Shown: positions 55,921 to 64,000 of the stretch, piece by piece
How positions within the stretch are numbered: position 1 is the first letter of the stretch
How the letters are laid out: every line of letters starts with the position of its first letter
Source: Helicobacter hepaticus ATCC 51449
GTDB lineage: Bacteria > Campylobacterota > Campylobacteria > Campylobacterales > Helicobacteraceae
Direction: 5' to 3'
Assembly: GCF_000007905.1 (NCBI RefSeq)
Contig: NC_004917.1
Coordinates: 1,674,001 to 1,738,000, forward strand
DNA length: 64,000 nt
The notes under the pieces: generated by a model
Databases searched by the model: none
What the model saw: the letters and a program-made list of their open reading frames with translations, nothing else
Told to the model about the DNA's origin: nothing
Program-made: the position numbers and the translations under genes

Positions 55921-57149
55921 TTATCAAGCCTTTTATAATGGAGTTTTAGGAGATTTTGCGTTTGAGTGATAACTTCTGTTGGAGTAATAAGTTTCATACA
56001 ATTATGATGTTTTAAGGGACATTCACGTTTTTTGCAAGGCGCACAAGGGAGAGATTTACAAACAAGAGCGTAAAGAGATTTTGCTTGTTGGTCTTCACAA
56101 AAAGATATAGAATCTTTTCTTACACAGGGCACACTAGGTATGTAGGGTGCTGTTTCGTTCATATCTGTTGGTCCAAAAATCACTATCATAGGTATTTTTA
56201 AAGCTGCACCGATGTGCATAGGTCCGCTATCATTGGTAATAAAAATATCCATTGCAGCGATATAATCAATCAGTTCGCTTAAGTTTGTTTTGTCAGTAAG
56301 ATTATGGAAATGTTGATTTTGAGAATGTGCAATAAAAGCATTTGCAATAGATGTGTTCGCATCAGATTCGGCACTTGAACCAAAAAGATAGACTTCATAG
56401 CCTTGAGTAAGAAAGTGCTCTATTATAGTAATAAAATGTGATTGTTTCCAACGTTTAGCACTACCAAAAGCTGCTCCGGGATTGATTCCTATTGTATGGG
56501 TATAAGATTGATGTAATGTTTGCGTATGGGAAATGAGTGTAAGCGGTTGTGTGGCAAGAATAGAGAGTATATCTTTTGGTGAGAAATGTTTATTTTGTGT
56601 GAGATGTGAAGATTCTGTAAGTGTAGAGAGTGTCTTCGTATAAGATGCAATAGCTTGTTTTTGCACTTGCACAAGGGGTGTGATAAGTAGAAGATATAAA
56701 AATACTTGATGATATTTTTGTCCTTGAGAATCATATTTCTCTAAGGGTAAAGCGTGTGTAAGTAAAAAACTTCGCGCATTTTTAGCGTAGCCTATGCGTA
56801 CTACGCTTTTGCTCAAATAAAGCAATAATGCTGAGAAAAAAGTATTGCTAAAACTAATAGCTATATCGTGCTTTCCTATATTTTGCGCAAGTGTCTTTGT
56901 AGCTAAAATGCGAGAGCGCGCTTTTTTACTCTCATCAATAAAAATATGTTTTACGCGTTCATCTCGTTCATAAATCCCACAACTTGCTTTGCTTCCTACC
57001 AGAGTAAAATTTGCTTTATCAAAACTATGTTTAAGCCATTCAAATGCGGGAGAAACCATTACACTATCGCCCAACCAATTTGGTAAGCGTAATAGAATCT
57101 TTTTTACTTCTTGAGTGGGAATATTTGTAGGACATCTCAATGATAGCAC
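55917..57149 (-). CDS. waaF: ADP-heptose:LPS heptosyltransferase II
   Basis: 410 residues, GT9 family. LLRLPNWLGDSVMVSPAFEWLK is the N-terminal signature and FITNDSGPMHIGAALKIPMIVIFGPTD the donor-binding block near residue 295. It adds the second heptose to the LPS inner core. The start is GTG with GGAGAAATTATT before it; this gives a 16-residue leader before the usual KKILLRLPNW opening. Confidence 0.93.
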   Translation of the reverse strand: MLSLRCPTNIPTQEVKKILLRLPNWLGDSVMVSPAFEWLKHSFDKANFTLVGSKASCGIYERDERVKHIFIDESKKARSRILATKTLAQNIGKHDIAISFSNTFFSALLLYLSKSVVRIGYAKNARSFLLTHALPLEKYDSQGQKYHQVFLYLLLITPLVQVQKQAIASYTKTLSTLTESSHLTQNKHFSPKDILSILATQPLTLISHTQTLHQSYTHTIGINPGAAFGSAKRWKQSHFITIIEHFLTQGYEVYLFGSSAESDANTSIANAFIAHSQNQHFHNLTDKTNLSELIDYIAAMDIFITNDSGPMHIGAALKIPMIVIFGPTDMNETAPYIPSVPCVRKDSISFCEDQQAKSLYALVCKSLPCAPCKKRECPLKHHNCMKLITPTEVITQTQNLLKLHYKRLDK

Positions 57150-57277
57150 AATAATTTCTCCTGTGTAAAATACAACAAAAGCAATATTGTAAGCATAAAA
57201 AGCTAAAATTTAACTATAAAGTGTGAAAAATTTGCCAAATTACCTCATAATGTAGCCAAAATAAAACATTTTTAAGG

Positions 57278-57283
57278 TAGAAT
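57278..57283 (+). promoter_or_regulatory. -10 box for hisS
   Basis: TAGAAT 42 bases before the hisS ATG, preceded by T/A-rich sequence. It may drive the hisS-pepF-62.9 kb run. Confidence 0.5.
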
Positions 57284-57324
57284 CCACATACTTTAGTTTG
57301 TGAAATTTTAAAGGAGGTCTGCAG

Positions 57325-58653
57325 ATGGCGTTGGTTACCCCTCGCACATTAAGCGGTTTTAAAGATAGGTTGCCAAAAGAGGCGCTTGCAAAAGCACATT
57401 TACTTAATAAAGTGAGCAATGTATTTATGAATTTTGGTTTCGTGCCTATTGAGACACCGCATTTAGAGTATGCTGATGTGCTTATTAAACAGGGTAGCGA
57501 TGAAATACAAAAGGAACTCTATCGTTTTAAAGATCACGGTGGCCGCGATGTAGCATTGAGATTTGATTTAACCGTGCCTTTAGCTCGTTTTGTATCACAA
57601 TACAAAAATGAAGTAGGATTGCCTTTTAAACGATATGCGATTGGAAATGTATTTCGTGGAGAGCGAGCACAAAGAGGAAGGTATAGAGAATTCACACAAT
57701 GTGATTTTGACTTTATTGGGAGTGATAGTATCTCGTGTGATGCTGAAATTTTACAAGTCATTTATGCCTCATTGATGAAACTTGGCATCGAGGAATTTAC
57801 TATTTGGCTTAACCATCGTAGCATTCTAAATGGTATTTGTGAATATTGTGGTATTACACAAGAAAAAGATATAAATGTGGCTTTGCGTATTATTGATAAG
57901 CTTGATAAAATTGGTAAAGAGCGTGTGAGCGAGGAGTTACAAAAGGAATTGGGTTTAAATAATAATCAAGTAGAGAATCTCTTAGAATACACTTCAATTA
58001 AGCAACAAGGTGAGAGTGAAAGCTTTTTTAGACAAATTTCATTTATGGAAGAATGGAATGATTCTATTAAAAAAGGCATTGAGGATTTAAAAATGCTTTA
58101 TGAAGTGCTTTCATCTTTGCAAATGGATAGAGATACTTATCGTGTTAATTTTTCAATTGCTCGTGGATTAGGGTATTATACAGGCATTGTATATGAAACA
58201 ACTCTGAATGCCTTAAAAAGCATCGGGAGCGTATGTTCTGGCGGAAGATATGATAATCTTACGCGCACTTTTTCTAAAGAAAAAATGAGTGGTGTTGGCG
58301 CGAGTATTGGTATTGATAGGCTTTTAGCAGCACTTGAGGAGCTTGAGCTCTTACAAAAAAGAGCGACATCTGCTCGCGCACTTATTGTGTGTATGGATAG
58401 ACTATATTTTGGATATGCTCATTTACTTGCAGAATCTTTTCGTTGTAGTGAGATTCCTATTGAAGTGTATCCAGAAGCTTCCAAACTTAAAAAACAATTT
58501 ACTTATGCTCATTTGAAAGGATATGAGTTTGTAGTTGTCATTGGAGAGAATGAGTTTAATACAAAAACTCTCACACTTAAAAATATGACTTCAGGTGTGC
58601 AAATAGATAGCATAAGCTTTCTTAAAGCTCTTGCACTTATTCAGGAGGAGTAA
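57325..58653 (+). CDS. hisS: Histidyl-tRNA synthetase
   Basis: 442 residues, class II. Motif 2 [25 protein letters not shown], the histidine-specific [12 protein letters not shown], and motif 3 [16 protein letters not shown]-terminal anticodon-binding domain from about 340. Site AAAGGAGGTCTGCAG precedes the ATG. Confidence 0.97.
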   Translation: MALVTPRTLSGFKDRLPKEALAKAHLLNKVSNVFMNFGFVPIETPHLEYADVLIKQGSDEIQKELYRFKDHGGRDVALRFDLTVPLARFVSQYKNEVGLPFKRYAIGNVFRGERAQRGRYREFTQCDFDFIGSDSISCDAEILQVIYASLMKLGIEEFTIWLNHRSILNGICEYCGITQEKDINVALRIIDKLDKIGKERVSEELQKELGLNNNQVENLLEYTSIKQQGESESFFRQISFMEEWNDSIKKGIEDLKMLYEVLSSLQMDRDTYRVNFSIARGLGYYTGIVYETTLNALKSIGSVCSGGRYDNLTRTFSKEKMSGVGASIGIDRLLAALEELELLQKRATSARALIVCMDRLYFGYAHLLAESFRCSEIPIEVYPEASKLKKQFTYAHLKGYEFVVVIGENEFNTKTLTLKNMTSGVQIDSISFLKALALIQEE

Positions 58654-58654
58654 A

Positions 58655-60511
58655 ATGAATTTAGAGCAAAATAAATTAAAAACACAAAGGAGCAGTATGA
58701 GAGGCATTATAGAATCTAGTCAATGGGATTTAACTGCACTTTTTAAGACAAAAGAGCAACTTGAGCGATTTATGTCAAGCCATTTGCGCCGTGCTAAAAA
58801 GTTTGCCAAAAGCTATGAAGGGCAACTTAAAAATATTAAACCAAATGAATTTGCTGATGTGATAAAAGAGTATGAACAGATTCTTGAAGGTTTTGGACGC
58901 ATAATGACCTATGTTTTTTTGTGTTTTGCAAAAGATACTACACAAGGGGATTTGTATGCTAAATATGAAATGCAAACTACACAAATACAGAATCTTGTGC
59001 TCTTTTTTGAGATTGAATTTTGTAAGCTTCCTGAGACGCATAGGAAAGAGGTTATACAACATACACCACAATATGCGTATTTTTTGGAAAAGATTATCGA
59101 ACAAGATACTTATCAACTTTCTTTGGCAGAGGAAAAAGTGCTTTTAGCAACTTCACCCGTTGGTGTAGGAGCATTCTCAAGGCTTTTTGATGAGCATTTA
59201 GCACAATTTCGTTTTGAGCCACTTAAGAAAGAAAATAAAAAATCAAATAAGGGTAAAAAGTCTCATAAATTGAGTGAGGAGGAAATTTTGAGTTTGCTTC
59301 ATCATTCAAAACGCAGTGTGCGTAAATATGCTCAAAAGGTTTTTAGTAAAAAACTCAAAAAATCCCGTCATCTTTTGAGTTATGTTCTTAATATGGTGCG
59401 AAAAGACCTTAGTATTACAACAGCATTGCGTGGCTATAAACTTCCTGAATCTTTCCGTCATATTAATAATGGTGCAACACAAAAAAGCGTAGATAAACTC
59501 ATTGATATTGTAAGTGCGCATTATGGTATTGTGGCTGATTATTATCGTGTTAAAGCTTCTTTACTTGGTATAAATGAGCTGCAAGATTATGATCGTTACG
59601 CGCCTCTTGACACTCATACATACGAAATATCCTATAACGAAGCCATCAAACTTGTTTTGAAAGCATTTGAGAATTTTAGCAAGGAATTCAAAGATATTGC
59701 TTTAAAAGCATTAAAAAAAGGGTGGGTAGATTCTCACCCTACACCTAACAAACGTGGTGGAGCTTTTAGCCACGGAAGTGTGCCTAGTGCGCACCCTTAT
59801 GTGTTGCTTAATTATACAAACTCACGCCGTGATGCTTTTACGATTGCGCACGAATTTGGACATATGATACATCAGGAGCTTTCTAAAACGCAGGGCTATC
59901 TCAATATGGATACACCGCTTACAACAGCAGAGACTGCATCTGTTTTTGCTGAAATGTTACTTTTTGATATGCTTAAAACAACATTGGATAAACAAGAGCT
60001 TATAAGCTTATATGCAGGAAAACTAGAAGATATTTTTTCTACGCTTTTTCGTCAAATTGTAATGACACACTTTGAGCGTAGAATCCACGCTCAAAGTGAA
60101 GAGCTTAAGCCTGAAGCATTTGATAAAATATGGCGCGAAGAAAATGAACGTATGTTTGGAGATAGCCTAAAATTAACTAAGAATTATGATGGCTGGTGGT
60201 GTTATATCCCGCATTTTGTGCACTCACCTTTTTATTGTTATGCTTATAGTTATGGGCAATTACTTGTGTTAGCGCTTTTTGGTTTGTATAAATCTCAAAA
60301 AACACCTCGTATGAGAGCAAAATTTATCCAAAAATATACAGATTTTCTTTCACTTGGCGGAAGTAAAAGCCCTAAAGATTTGATTGCTTCATTTGGTTTT
60401 AACCTTGAGAGTGATAAATTTTGGCTTATAGGTATGGCTGAAGTGCAAAAAATGCTTGAGGAGTTTAAGGAGTTGGTCAATGCACAAAATTCTCTTTCAT
60501 CCACATTTTAA
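58655..60511 (+). CDS. pepF: Oligoendopeptidase F (M3B metallopeptidase)
   Basis: About 618 residues. The zinc motif HEFGHMIHQEL lies at about residue 413, with the downstream glutamate in TTAETASVFAEML. It degrades short peptides in the cytoplasm. ATG 58655 follows CAGGAGGAGTAAA, one base after the hisS stop. A Lys-rich stretch (about 200-215, KKENKKSNKGKKSHK) is an uncommon insertion. Confidence 0.94.
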   Translation: MNLEQNKLKTQRSSMRGIIESSQWDLTALFKTKEQLERFMSSHLRRAKKFAKSYEGQLKNIKPNEFADVIKEYEQILEGFGRIMTYVFLCFAKDTTQGDLYAKYEMQTTQIQNLVLFFEIEFCKLPETHRKEVIQHTPQYAYFLEKIIEQDTYQLSLAEEKVLLATSPVGVGAFSRLFDEHLAQFRFEPLKKENKKSNKGKKSHKLSEEEILSLLHHSKRSVRKYAQKVFSKKLKKSRHLLSYVLNMVRKDLSITTALRGYKLPESFRHINNGATQKSVDKLIDIVSAHYGIVADYYRVKASLLGINELQDYDRYAPLDTHTYEISYNEAIKLVLKAFENFSKEFKDIALKALKKGWVDSHPTPNKRGGAFSHGSVPSAHPYVLLNYTNSRRDAFTIAHEFGHMIHQELSKTQGYLNMDTPLTTAETASVFAEMLLFDMLKTTLDKQELISLYAGKLEDIFSTLFRQIVMTHFERRIHAQSEELKPEAFDKIWREENERMFGDSLKLTKNYDGWWCYIPHFVHSPFYCYAYSYGQLLVLALFGLYKSQKTPRMRAKFIQKYTDFLSLGGSKSPKDLIASFGFNLESDKFWLIGMAEVQKMLEEFKELVNAQNSLSSTF

Positions 60512-60971
60512 GTTAATTGTAGATACTTACGCTAAAGATACTTTAATGTTTCTTGTTCAAGAGGGGATAAATTTTAATCTTTTATGTGATATAAAGCGCA
60601 CAAATTTTTCTCCATTGTTGCCCGAGAATATTAGCAGCACTTTTAATGATATTACACTTTTTGTGCTTGCTGGCTACACTTTTGAGAGTATTGAACTTAG
60701 GAATGAACATATTACTTTTGAGGCAGGTTTTGGTAATGAGAATATTGGCAGTTTGGTGAGTATTCCGTATAGCGGTATTGTGCAGATATTACTTCACGAT
60801 AACGATTTATTGCGTGAGATTCCATTATTTACTAATGTAAGCCACCCTTGCTTTTATAATCTTTCTCCGGAGGAATTAGAGCAAATTACTTTTGTGCAGC
60901 AAGAAGGCTTAGAGCAATCAAACCTAGCATTTGCTTCTAGCTTACAAAATAGTAGATTTTTTAAAAAATAA
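60480..60971 (+). CDS. SspB-like protein, candidate ClpXP adaptor
   Basis: 163 residues. DITLFVLAGYTFESIELRN followed by EHITFEAGFGNENIGSLVSIPYSGIVQI resembles the core of SspB, where a short strand pair, an E/D-L-E segment and the V-(S/T)-I/V-P substrate-groove strand occur in the same order. It lacks a long acidic tail but ends in a weakly charged stretch. SspB delivers ssrA-tagged proteins to ClpXP. The identification is by pattern only. ATG 60480 follows AAGGAGTTGGTCA and overlaps pepF by 32 bases. Confidence 0.45.
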   Translation: MHKILFHPHFKLIVDTYAKDTLMFLVQEGINFNLLCDIKRTNFSPLLPENISSTFNDITLFVLAGYTFESIELRNEHITFEAGFGNENIGSLVSIPYSGIVQILLHDNDLLREIPLFTNVSHPCFYNLSPEELEQITFVQQEGLEQSNLAFASSLQNSRFFKK

Positions 60972-61053
60972 TTAACCTTTTAAGGGAGAGTGTAAATGAA
61001 ATATGTTAAGATTATTGTCATACATCTTAAAAACTTTAGAAAAAGGGGGTGTT

Positions 61054-61722
61054 ATGGACAAAGTGCATCTTGAAGCTTTTACTTTTGAGGCAGGCGTAGA
61101 TTATTTGCCTTATTATAAAAAATTTGTATTTCACTTTAATCAAAGCCAAACACTTAAAGATATACTCCACTTTCTTAAAAGTGAAATAGAGGGTTATGGT
61201 TGCGATACAAGTGCTTTGGCATTGCGTATCAATGGTATAGCAGTTTTTGAAGACATTGATATTATTGAGCTTATACAGCAATTTGGGGAACAATGGCAAA
61301 TTGAACCTCTTAGCACTTATTATGCTTCTAAGGACTTGCTTTTTGATAGACAAATGTTGTGGAAACGATATGAATCATTTTTCGTATGGGCAGAATTTTT
61401 GAGTGTCGAAGAGAAGGAAGAGTTTGAAAAATATCTTGCTCTTAATTTAATTACCCCTATGAGAAATGATACATATTTAGGTGATGGCTTTTTTTTATAT
61501 CTTAAATGGATTTTCTCGCGTCATCCAGATAGAATTAAAGCTATTCGTGAGTGGATTCTTGATAAACAAAGTGGCATATTAAATTTTGTAAGTCTTGCAG
61601 ATATGGTATATCCACGTGCAAATGCGATTGATGAGGAAATATGGGAGATTATGAGAAATATTGTATTTTCTTCAGAATCTAAGCAATGGAAGCATTTGTA
61701 TACACTTAAAGTTCAAAAATAA
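61054..61722 (+). CDS. SdhB-like protein without iron-sulfur cysteines
   Basis: 222 residues. Residues 1-110 follow the outline of a succinate dehydrogenase iron-sulfur subunit N-terminal domain (VHLEAFTFEAGVDYLPYYKKFVFHF, then SALALRINGIAVFEDI, then IEPLSTYYASKDLLFDRQMLWKRYESFF), but the [2Fe-2S] cysteines between are absent; only one cysteine (GYGCDT) is seen there. The C-terminal half shows no 4Fe-4S cysteine groups. ATG 61054 follows AAAAAGGGGGTGTT. It is probably similar to Helicobacter/Campylobacter DUF5644 proteins, as I recall. Function unknown; likely paired with the next gene. Confidence 0.6.
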   Translation: MDKVHLEAFTFEAGVDYLPYYKKFVFHFNQSQTLKDILHFLKSEIEGYGCDTSALALRINGIAVFEDIDIIELIQQFGEQWQIEPLSTYYASKDLLFDRQMLWKRYESFFVWAEFLSVEEKEEFEKYLALNLITPMRNDTYLGDGFFLYLKWIFSRHPDRIKAIREWILDKQSGILNFVSLADMVYPRANAIDEEIWEIMRNIVFSSESKQWKHLYTLKVQK

Positions 61723-61739
61723 AGGGTAGGGGTAAAGCA

Positions 61740-62555
61740 ATGAAATATATTATTTATGATAAATATGAGAATGCACAAGCATTACTCTGCAGCGCCAAGG
61801 AGCTTTTTACCCAACTTAAGCTAGAAGTGCTCACTCTTAATACACCATTGGCTGATTGTGGAGGATATTGGGCACGATTAGTGCAAAAAGATGATTTGAT
61901 ACGCAATGTTGCTTATAATTTAGCTTTAGCAAATGCTGCTGATGCGACACTTGTTTTTTTAGAAGAAGATGCGTATGCCAATGCTCTTTATGCTAAAATG
62001 ATTATAGAATCTAATGCGAAGATTATGCGTCAAATTGAGACAGAATACCTCCATAAGTTCAACTTGCTCTATGATAGTAAGGTGCAGATGAGTTATTTAC
62101 CTGATTTGCTTAATGGGTGTGATGTAAATACATTAGTTTGTAAAAAATTTACGACATTTTCATCTGTAATACTTCGTGGTGCGTATCAAGCGCATTTGCC
62201 CAAAAGCACTAATCATAGAATCTATGAACAAATTGATTTAAAATTTATTGATACGCCCATTTGCTATCAATATTATGCACATTTACTTAATATTAATCCA
62301 CAGAGTGCAATTTATAATAGTGCAAAGCTTTTTTTTGATTTAGCAGATTTGGGCATAGATTTTATTTTGAGTCATTCACTTAGTCAATTCAATATACTTG
62401 ATGTGCAGCGCACACAGCTTTGTAAAGCATATAATCGTGATAATATCGCCTTGCCTATTCTTTTTTTGCCTCAAATTTTGCTTTTAGCATTTGGTGAAAA
62501 AGATAAAACTAAGCTTGGTTTTGCACATCATAAACAAAAGGTGGAGTTGATATAA
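61740..62555 (+). CDS. HdrB/SdhE-like protein without cysteine motifs
   Basis: 271 residues. The C-terminal segment KLFFDLADLGIDFILSHSLSQFNILDVQ...LPILFLPQILLLAFG matches the second half of the CCG-domain family, in which a CP.C motif follows the ILxH segment and IPVL.LxQLLALAxG closes the domain. Here CP.C is HSLS, and no CCG motif is present elsewhere. A redox subunit that has lost its cofactor ligands is the best description. Seventeen bases after the SdhB-like gene. Confidence 0.6.
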   Translation: MKYIIYDKYENAQALLCSAKELFTQLKLEVLTLNTPLADCGGYWARLVQKDDLIRNVAYNLALANAADATLVFLEEDAYANALYAKMIIESNAKIMRQIETEYLHKFNLLYDSKVQMSYLPDLLNGCDVNTLVCKKFTTFSSVILRGAYQAHLPKSTNHRIYEQIDLKFIDTPICYQYYAHLLNINPQSAIYNSAKLFFDLADLGIDFILSHSLSQFNILDVQRTQLCKAYNRDNIALPILFLPQILLLAFGEKDKTKLGFAHHKQKVELI

Positions 62556-62864
62556 ATGCAAGTATTTCTTAAATTGCTTTTTGCAGCAATTGTTGGCTCA
62601 ACTTGGTATCATTTTGGTGGTGGCGATGCAGCAATGGCATTGATATTTTTCTTTGTTATTTTAGGTGTGCTTTTTATGAAGCCTATTCGTTATCAAGACC
62701 CCAAAAGACGAGAGGAATATATGCAAAGAATCCGTGATAGTAGAGAGCGTAAAATTGCACTTGAAAATGAACGTTTAGAGGAATTAAGGCGTCTTAAAAA
62801 AAATGCACTTGAGCAAGAGGAAAAGCTTAAAAAAGATTTTGAACAACGGATTAATAAACGTTAA
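62556..62864 (+). CDS. Small membrane protein with a coiled-coil tail
   Basis: 102 residues: two hydrophobic segments (about 3-18 and 25-42, separated by GGGDAA) and then a highly charged helix (RRVEEYMQRIRD-like: PKRREEYMQRIRDSRERKI to the end) likely to form a coiled coil in the cytoplasm. It starts immediately after the preceding stop codon, so it is coupled. No family recognised. Confidence 0.7.
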   Translation: MQVFLKLLFAAIVGSTWYHFGGGDAAMALIFFFVILGVLFMKPIRYQDPKRREEYMQRIRDSRERKIALENERLEELRRLKKNALEQEEKLKKDFEQRINKR

Positions 62865-62918
62865 ACTAAATTTTTGTTACAATAATATTTAAATTACATA
62901 AAAAGGGATAGATTCACA

Positions 62919-63806
62919 ATGGAAATCGTGTTATTACTTATTGCTGGAGTGGTGGTGTATTTTCTTTACAATACTTTACAAGAATACCTTAAAAATCCGC
63001 TTCATCAGAATCCACAATTTAATACAAATCGTATAGATAATACTCCAATAGATTTTAAAAATCCTTATCAAGAAATGACGCAGATTGACAAAGTAAAATC
63101 AAGTGAATTTGGAGTATTAGCCGCGATTTTAGGACGCGTAGTATGGAGTGATGAGAAGATGTGCCCACTTGAAGAACAACTTGTTGATGAAATGCTTACA
63201 GATATGGCACAAGAAGCAAAGAATCCAAAGATGAGCAAGGAAGAATTAAAAGACATATTGATGGAGCAAAAATCTTCAAATATTGCCCTTGAAGAGTTAT
63301 GTGATGAATATGTGATGCTCACAAAGGGCGAGTATAAAAAACGTTTAAAAGTGGTAGAATTTTTATTTGTCATTGCCTATGCTGATGGCTCTCTTGCAGA
63401 AAGTGAGCGTGATTGTATTATTGATATTGCAGCATTATTTGAAATCTCTAATGAGGATTTTAATGTCATTTTTGAACAATTTGAACAAGAATATGCTAAA
63501 GAAATATCAATGAATGAAGAAAAAGCAAAAGAAATTTTTGATATAAAAGATGAAAATATAACAAAGGAGAGTTTAACGCACAAATACAATGAACTTATTA
63601 AAAGTGCTAAGCAAAATATTTTTGATAATAAAAACATCAATAAAAGTTTTCATAATACCTCGCTTATACGTATTAAGGAGATTGATGGGGCTTATACCTT
63701 GCTTTTAGAATCTTTATCTAGGAGCGGCTCTTTAGTAGAAGACACTAAAGAAATAGAAAAAATCACCGAAAAAGGGGATAAAGCGCACAAAGGTTGGGAT
63801 TTTTAG
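62919..63806 (+). CDS. TerB-domain protein with a J-domain-like C-terminus lacking HPD
   Basis: 295 residues. One N-terminal transmembrane segment (3-20), then a TerB/DjlA-like helical domain (FGVLAAILGRVVWSDEKMCP and EFLFVIAYADGSLAESERDCIIDIAALFEIS, about 65-190), then LTHKYNELIKSAKQNIF and IKEIDGAYTLLLES (215-265), which have the helix I/II-helix III spacing of a J domain but no HPD. So it resembles DjlA without the Hsp70-stimulating motif. Its stop codon overlaps the sigma54 promoter of the next gene. Confidence 0.75.
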   Translation: MEIVLLLIAGVVVYFLYNTLQEYLKNPLHQNPQFNTNRIDNTPIDFKNPYQEMTQIDKVKSSEFGVLAAILGRVVWSDEKMCPLEEQLVDEMLTDMAQEAKNPKMSKEELKDILMEQKSSNIALEELCDEYVMLTKGEYKKRLKVVEFLFVIAYADGSLAESERDCIIDIAALFEISNEDFNVIFEQFEQEYAKEISMNEEKAKEIFDIKDENITKESLTHKYNELIKSAKQNIFDNKNINKSFHNTSLIRIKEIDGAYTLLLESLSRSGSLVEDTKEIEKITEKGDKAHKGWDF

Positions 63807-63820
63807 GAATAAAGTTTGCT
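63805..63820 (+). promoter_or_regulatory. Sigma54-type promoter before the last gene
   Basis: AGGAATAAAGTTTGCT: GG (63806-63807) and GC (63818-63819) are ten bases apart, the RpoN pattern, and it matches the flaB site in spacing. The gene start is 31 bases downstream. It overlaps the TerB gene's stop codon. Confidence 0.65.
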
Positions 63821-63850
63821 TTAATTTTGTAATCTTAATGGAGGATTCAA

Positions 63851-64000
63851 ATGGATATTACAAAAATTAATCACAATGGTGGCGTGCAAGGTATGCTTGC
63901 TAATATCTATAATGTTGAAAATCAGCCAAGAAATGCAAATGAAAGCAAAGAAAGCGAACAAAAGCTTAATGGCGTAGATAGTGTGCACAATAAAGATAAA
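63851..64000 (+). CDS. Partial gene, possibly anti-sigma factor FlgM
   Basis: The first 50 residues are visible (MDITKINHNGGVQGMLANIY...). The segment is polar, Lys/Glu/Asn-rich and of low complexity, as in the disordered N-terminal half of FlgM, and the gene follows a sigma54 promoter and a good ribosome site (GGAGGATTCAA). The sigma28-binding C-terminal part lies outside the window, so FlgM is a guess that the next 100 bases can test. Confidence 0.4.
   Translation, partial: MDITKINHNGGVQGMLANIYNVENQPRNANESKESEQKLNGVDSVHNKDK

Overview
The window is a 64 kb piece of a low-GC, very densely packed chromosome from an enterohepatic-type Helicobacter. Several gene groups keep the order I know from H. 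pylori: maf-flaB-topA, ligA-cheV-aspS, and prfA-rpsT-glmM-lspA. FlaB opens with the MSFRINTNI typical of Helicobacter FlaB. There is a MagIII-type DNA glycosylase, and many genes encode small outer-membrane barrels. Promoters are -10 only (TATAAT/TAGAAT), plus sigma54 sites next to flagellar genes. I did not try to name the species.

Layout. 1-3.4 kb (+): amino acid metabolism (aminotransferase, homoserine dehydrogenase) and YraN. 3.4-16.4 kb (-): one nearly gapless train of about 15 genes running down from ccdA: dihydroorotase-like protein, MscS, amidohydrolase, LMW-PTP, ArsC/Spx-like, NlpC/P60 lipoprotein, ZnuABC-like metal importer, a small membrane protein, an 851-residue kinase-phosphatase-RNA ligase, and three small secreted proteins. 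16.5-25.6 kb: DEAD-box helicase, OMP, DUF3943-like protein, adk, typA, nitroreductase, nrdA, and a truncated membrane methyltransferase-like gene. 25.5-30 kb: fucosyltransferase with a G10 tract, prfA, rpsT, glmM, lspA and tRNA-Val. 30-38.5 kb: OMP genes behind a T14 promoter tract, YbdD-like protein, YejBEF-like peptide importer, MagIII, small secreted proteins. 38.5-47.8 kb: two-subunit fumarase, a broken polysaccharide pyruvyl transferase gene with a G9 tract, Maf glycosyltransferase, flaB, topA, and an OMP behind a G15 promoter tract. 47.9-57.2 kb: UPF0145, aspS, cheV, ligA, YhcH-like, dapE, a glycosyltransferase remnant, flavin reductase-like, waaF. 57.3-64 kb (+): hisS, pepF, an SspB-like protein, a degenerate SdhB-like/HdrB-like pair, a coiled-coil membrane protein, a TerB protein, and the start of a sigma54-preceded gene that may be flgM.

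Two themes stand out. First, surface variation: homopolymer tracts lie in two glycan genes (G10 in frame, G9 out of frame), in two OMP promoters directly upstream of the -10 box (T14, G15), and in one tiny secreted-peptide gene (T7, out of frame). Remnants of a GT2 enzyme and a membrane methyltransferase point to active turnover of surface-modifying genes. Second, unusual enzymes: a stand-alone RNA end-healing and sealing protein with no Hen1 gene in the window, co-directional with three exported orphan proteins; a dihydroorotase homologue without its metal ligands; and a redox-subunit pair stripped of cofactor cysteines next to an SspB-like adaptor candidate.

Most housekeeping calls are secure. 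Functions of the small secreted proteins, the first and last (partial) genes, and the degenerate pair are uncertain. All identifications come from reading the sequence and from memory of protein families; no search was run.
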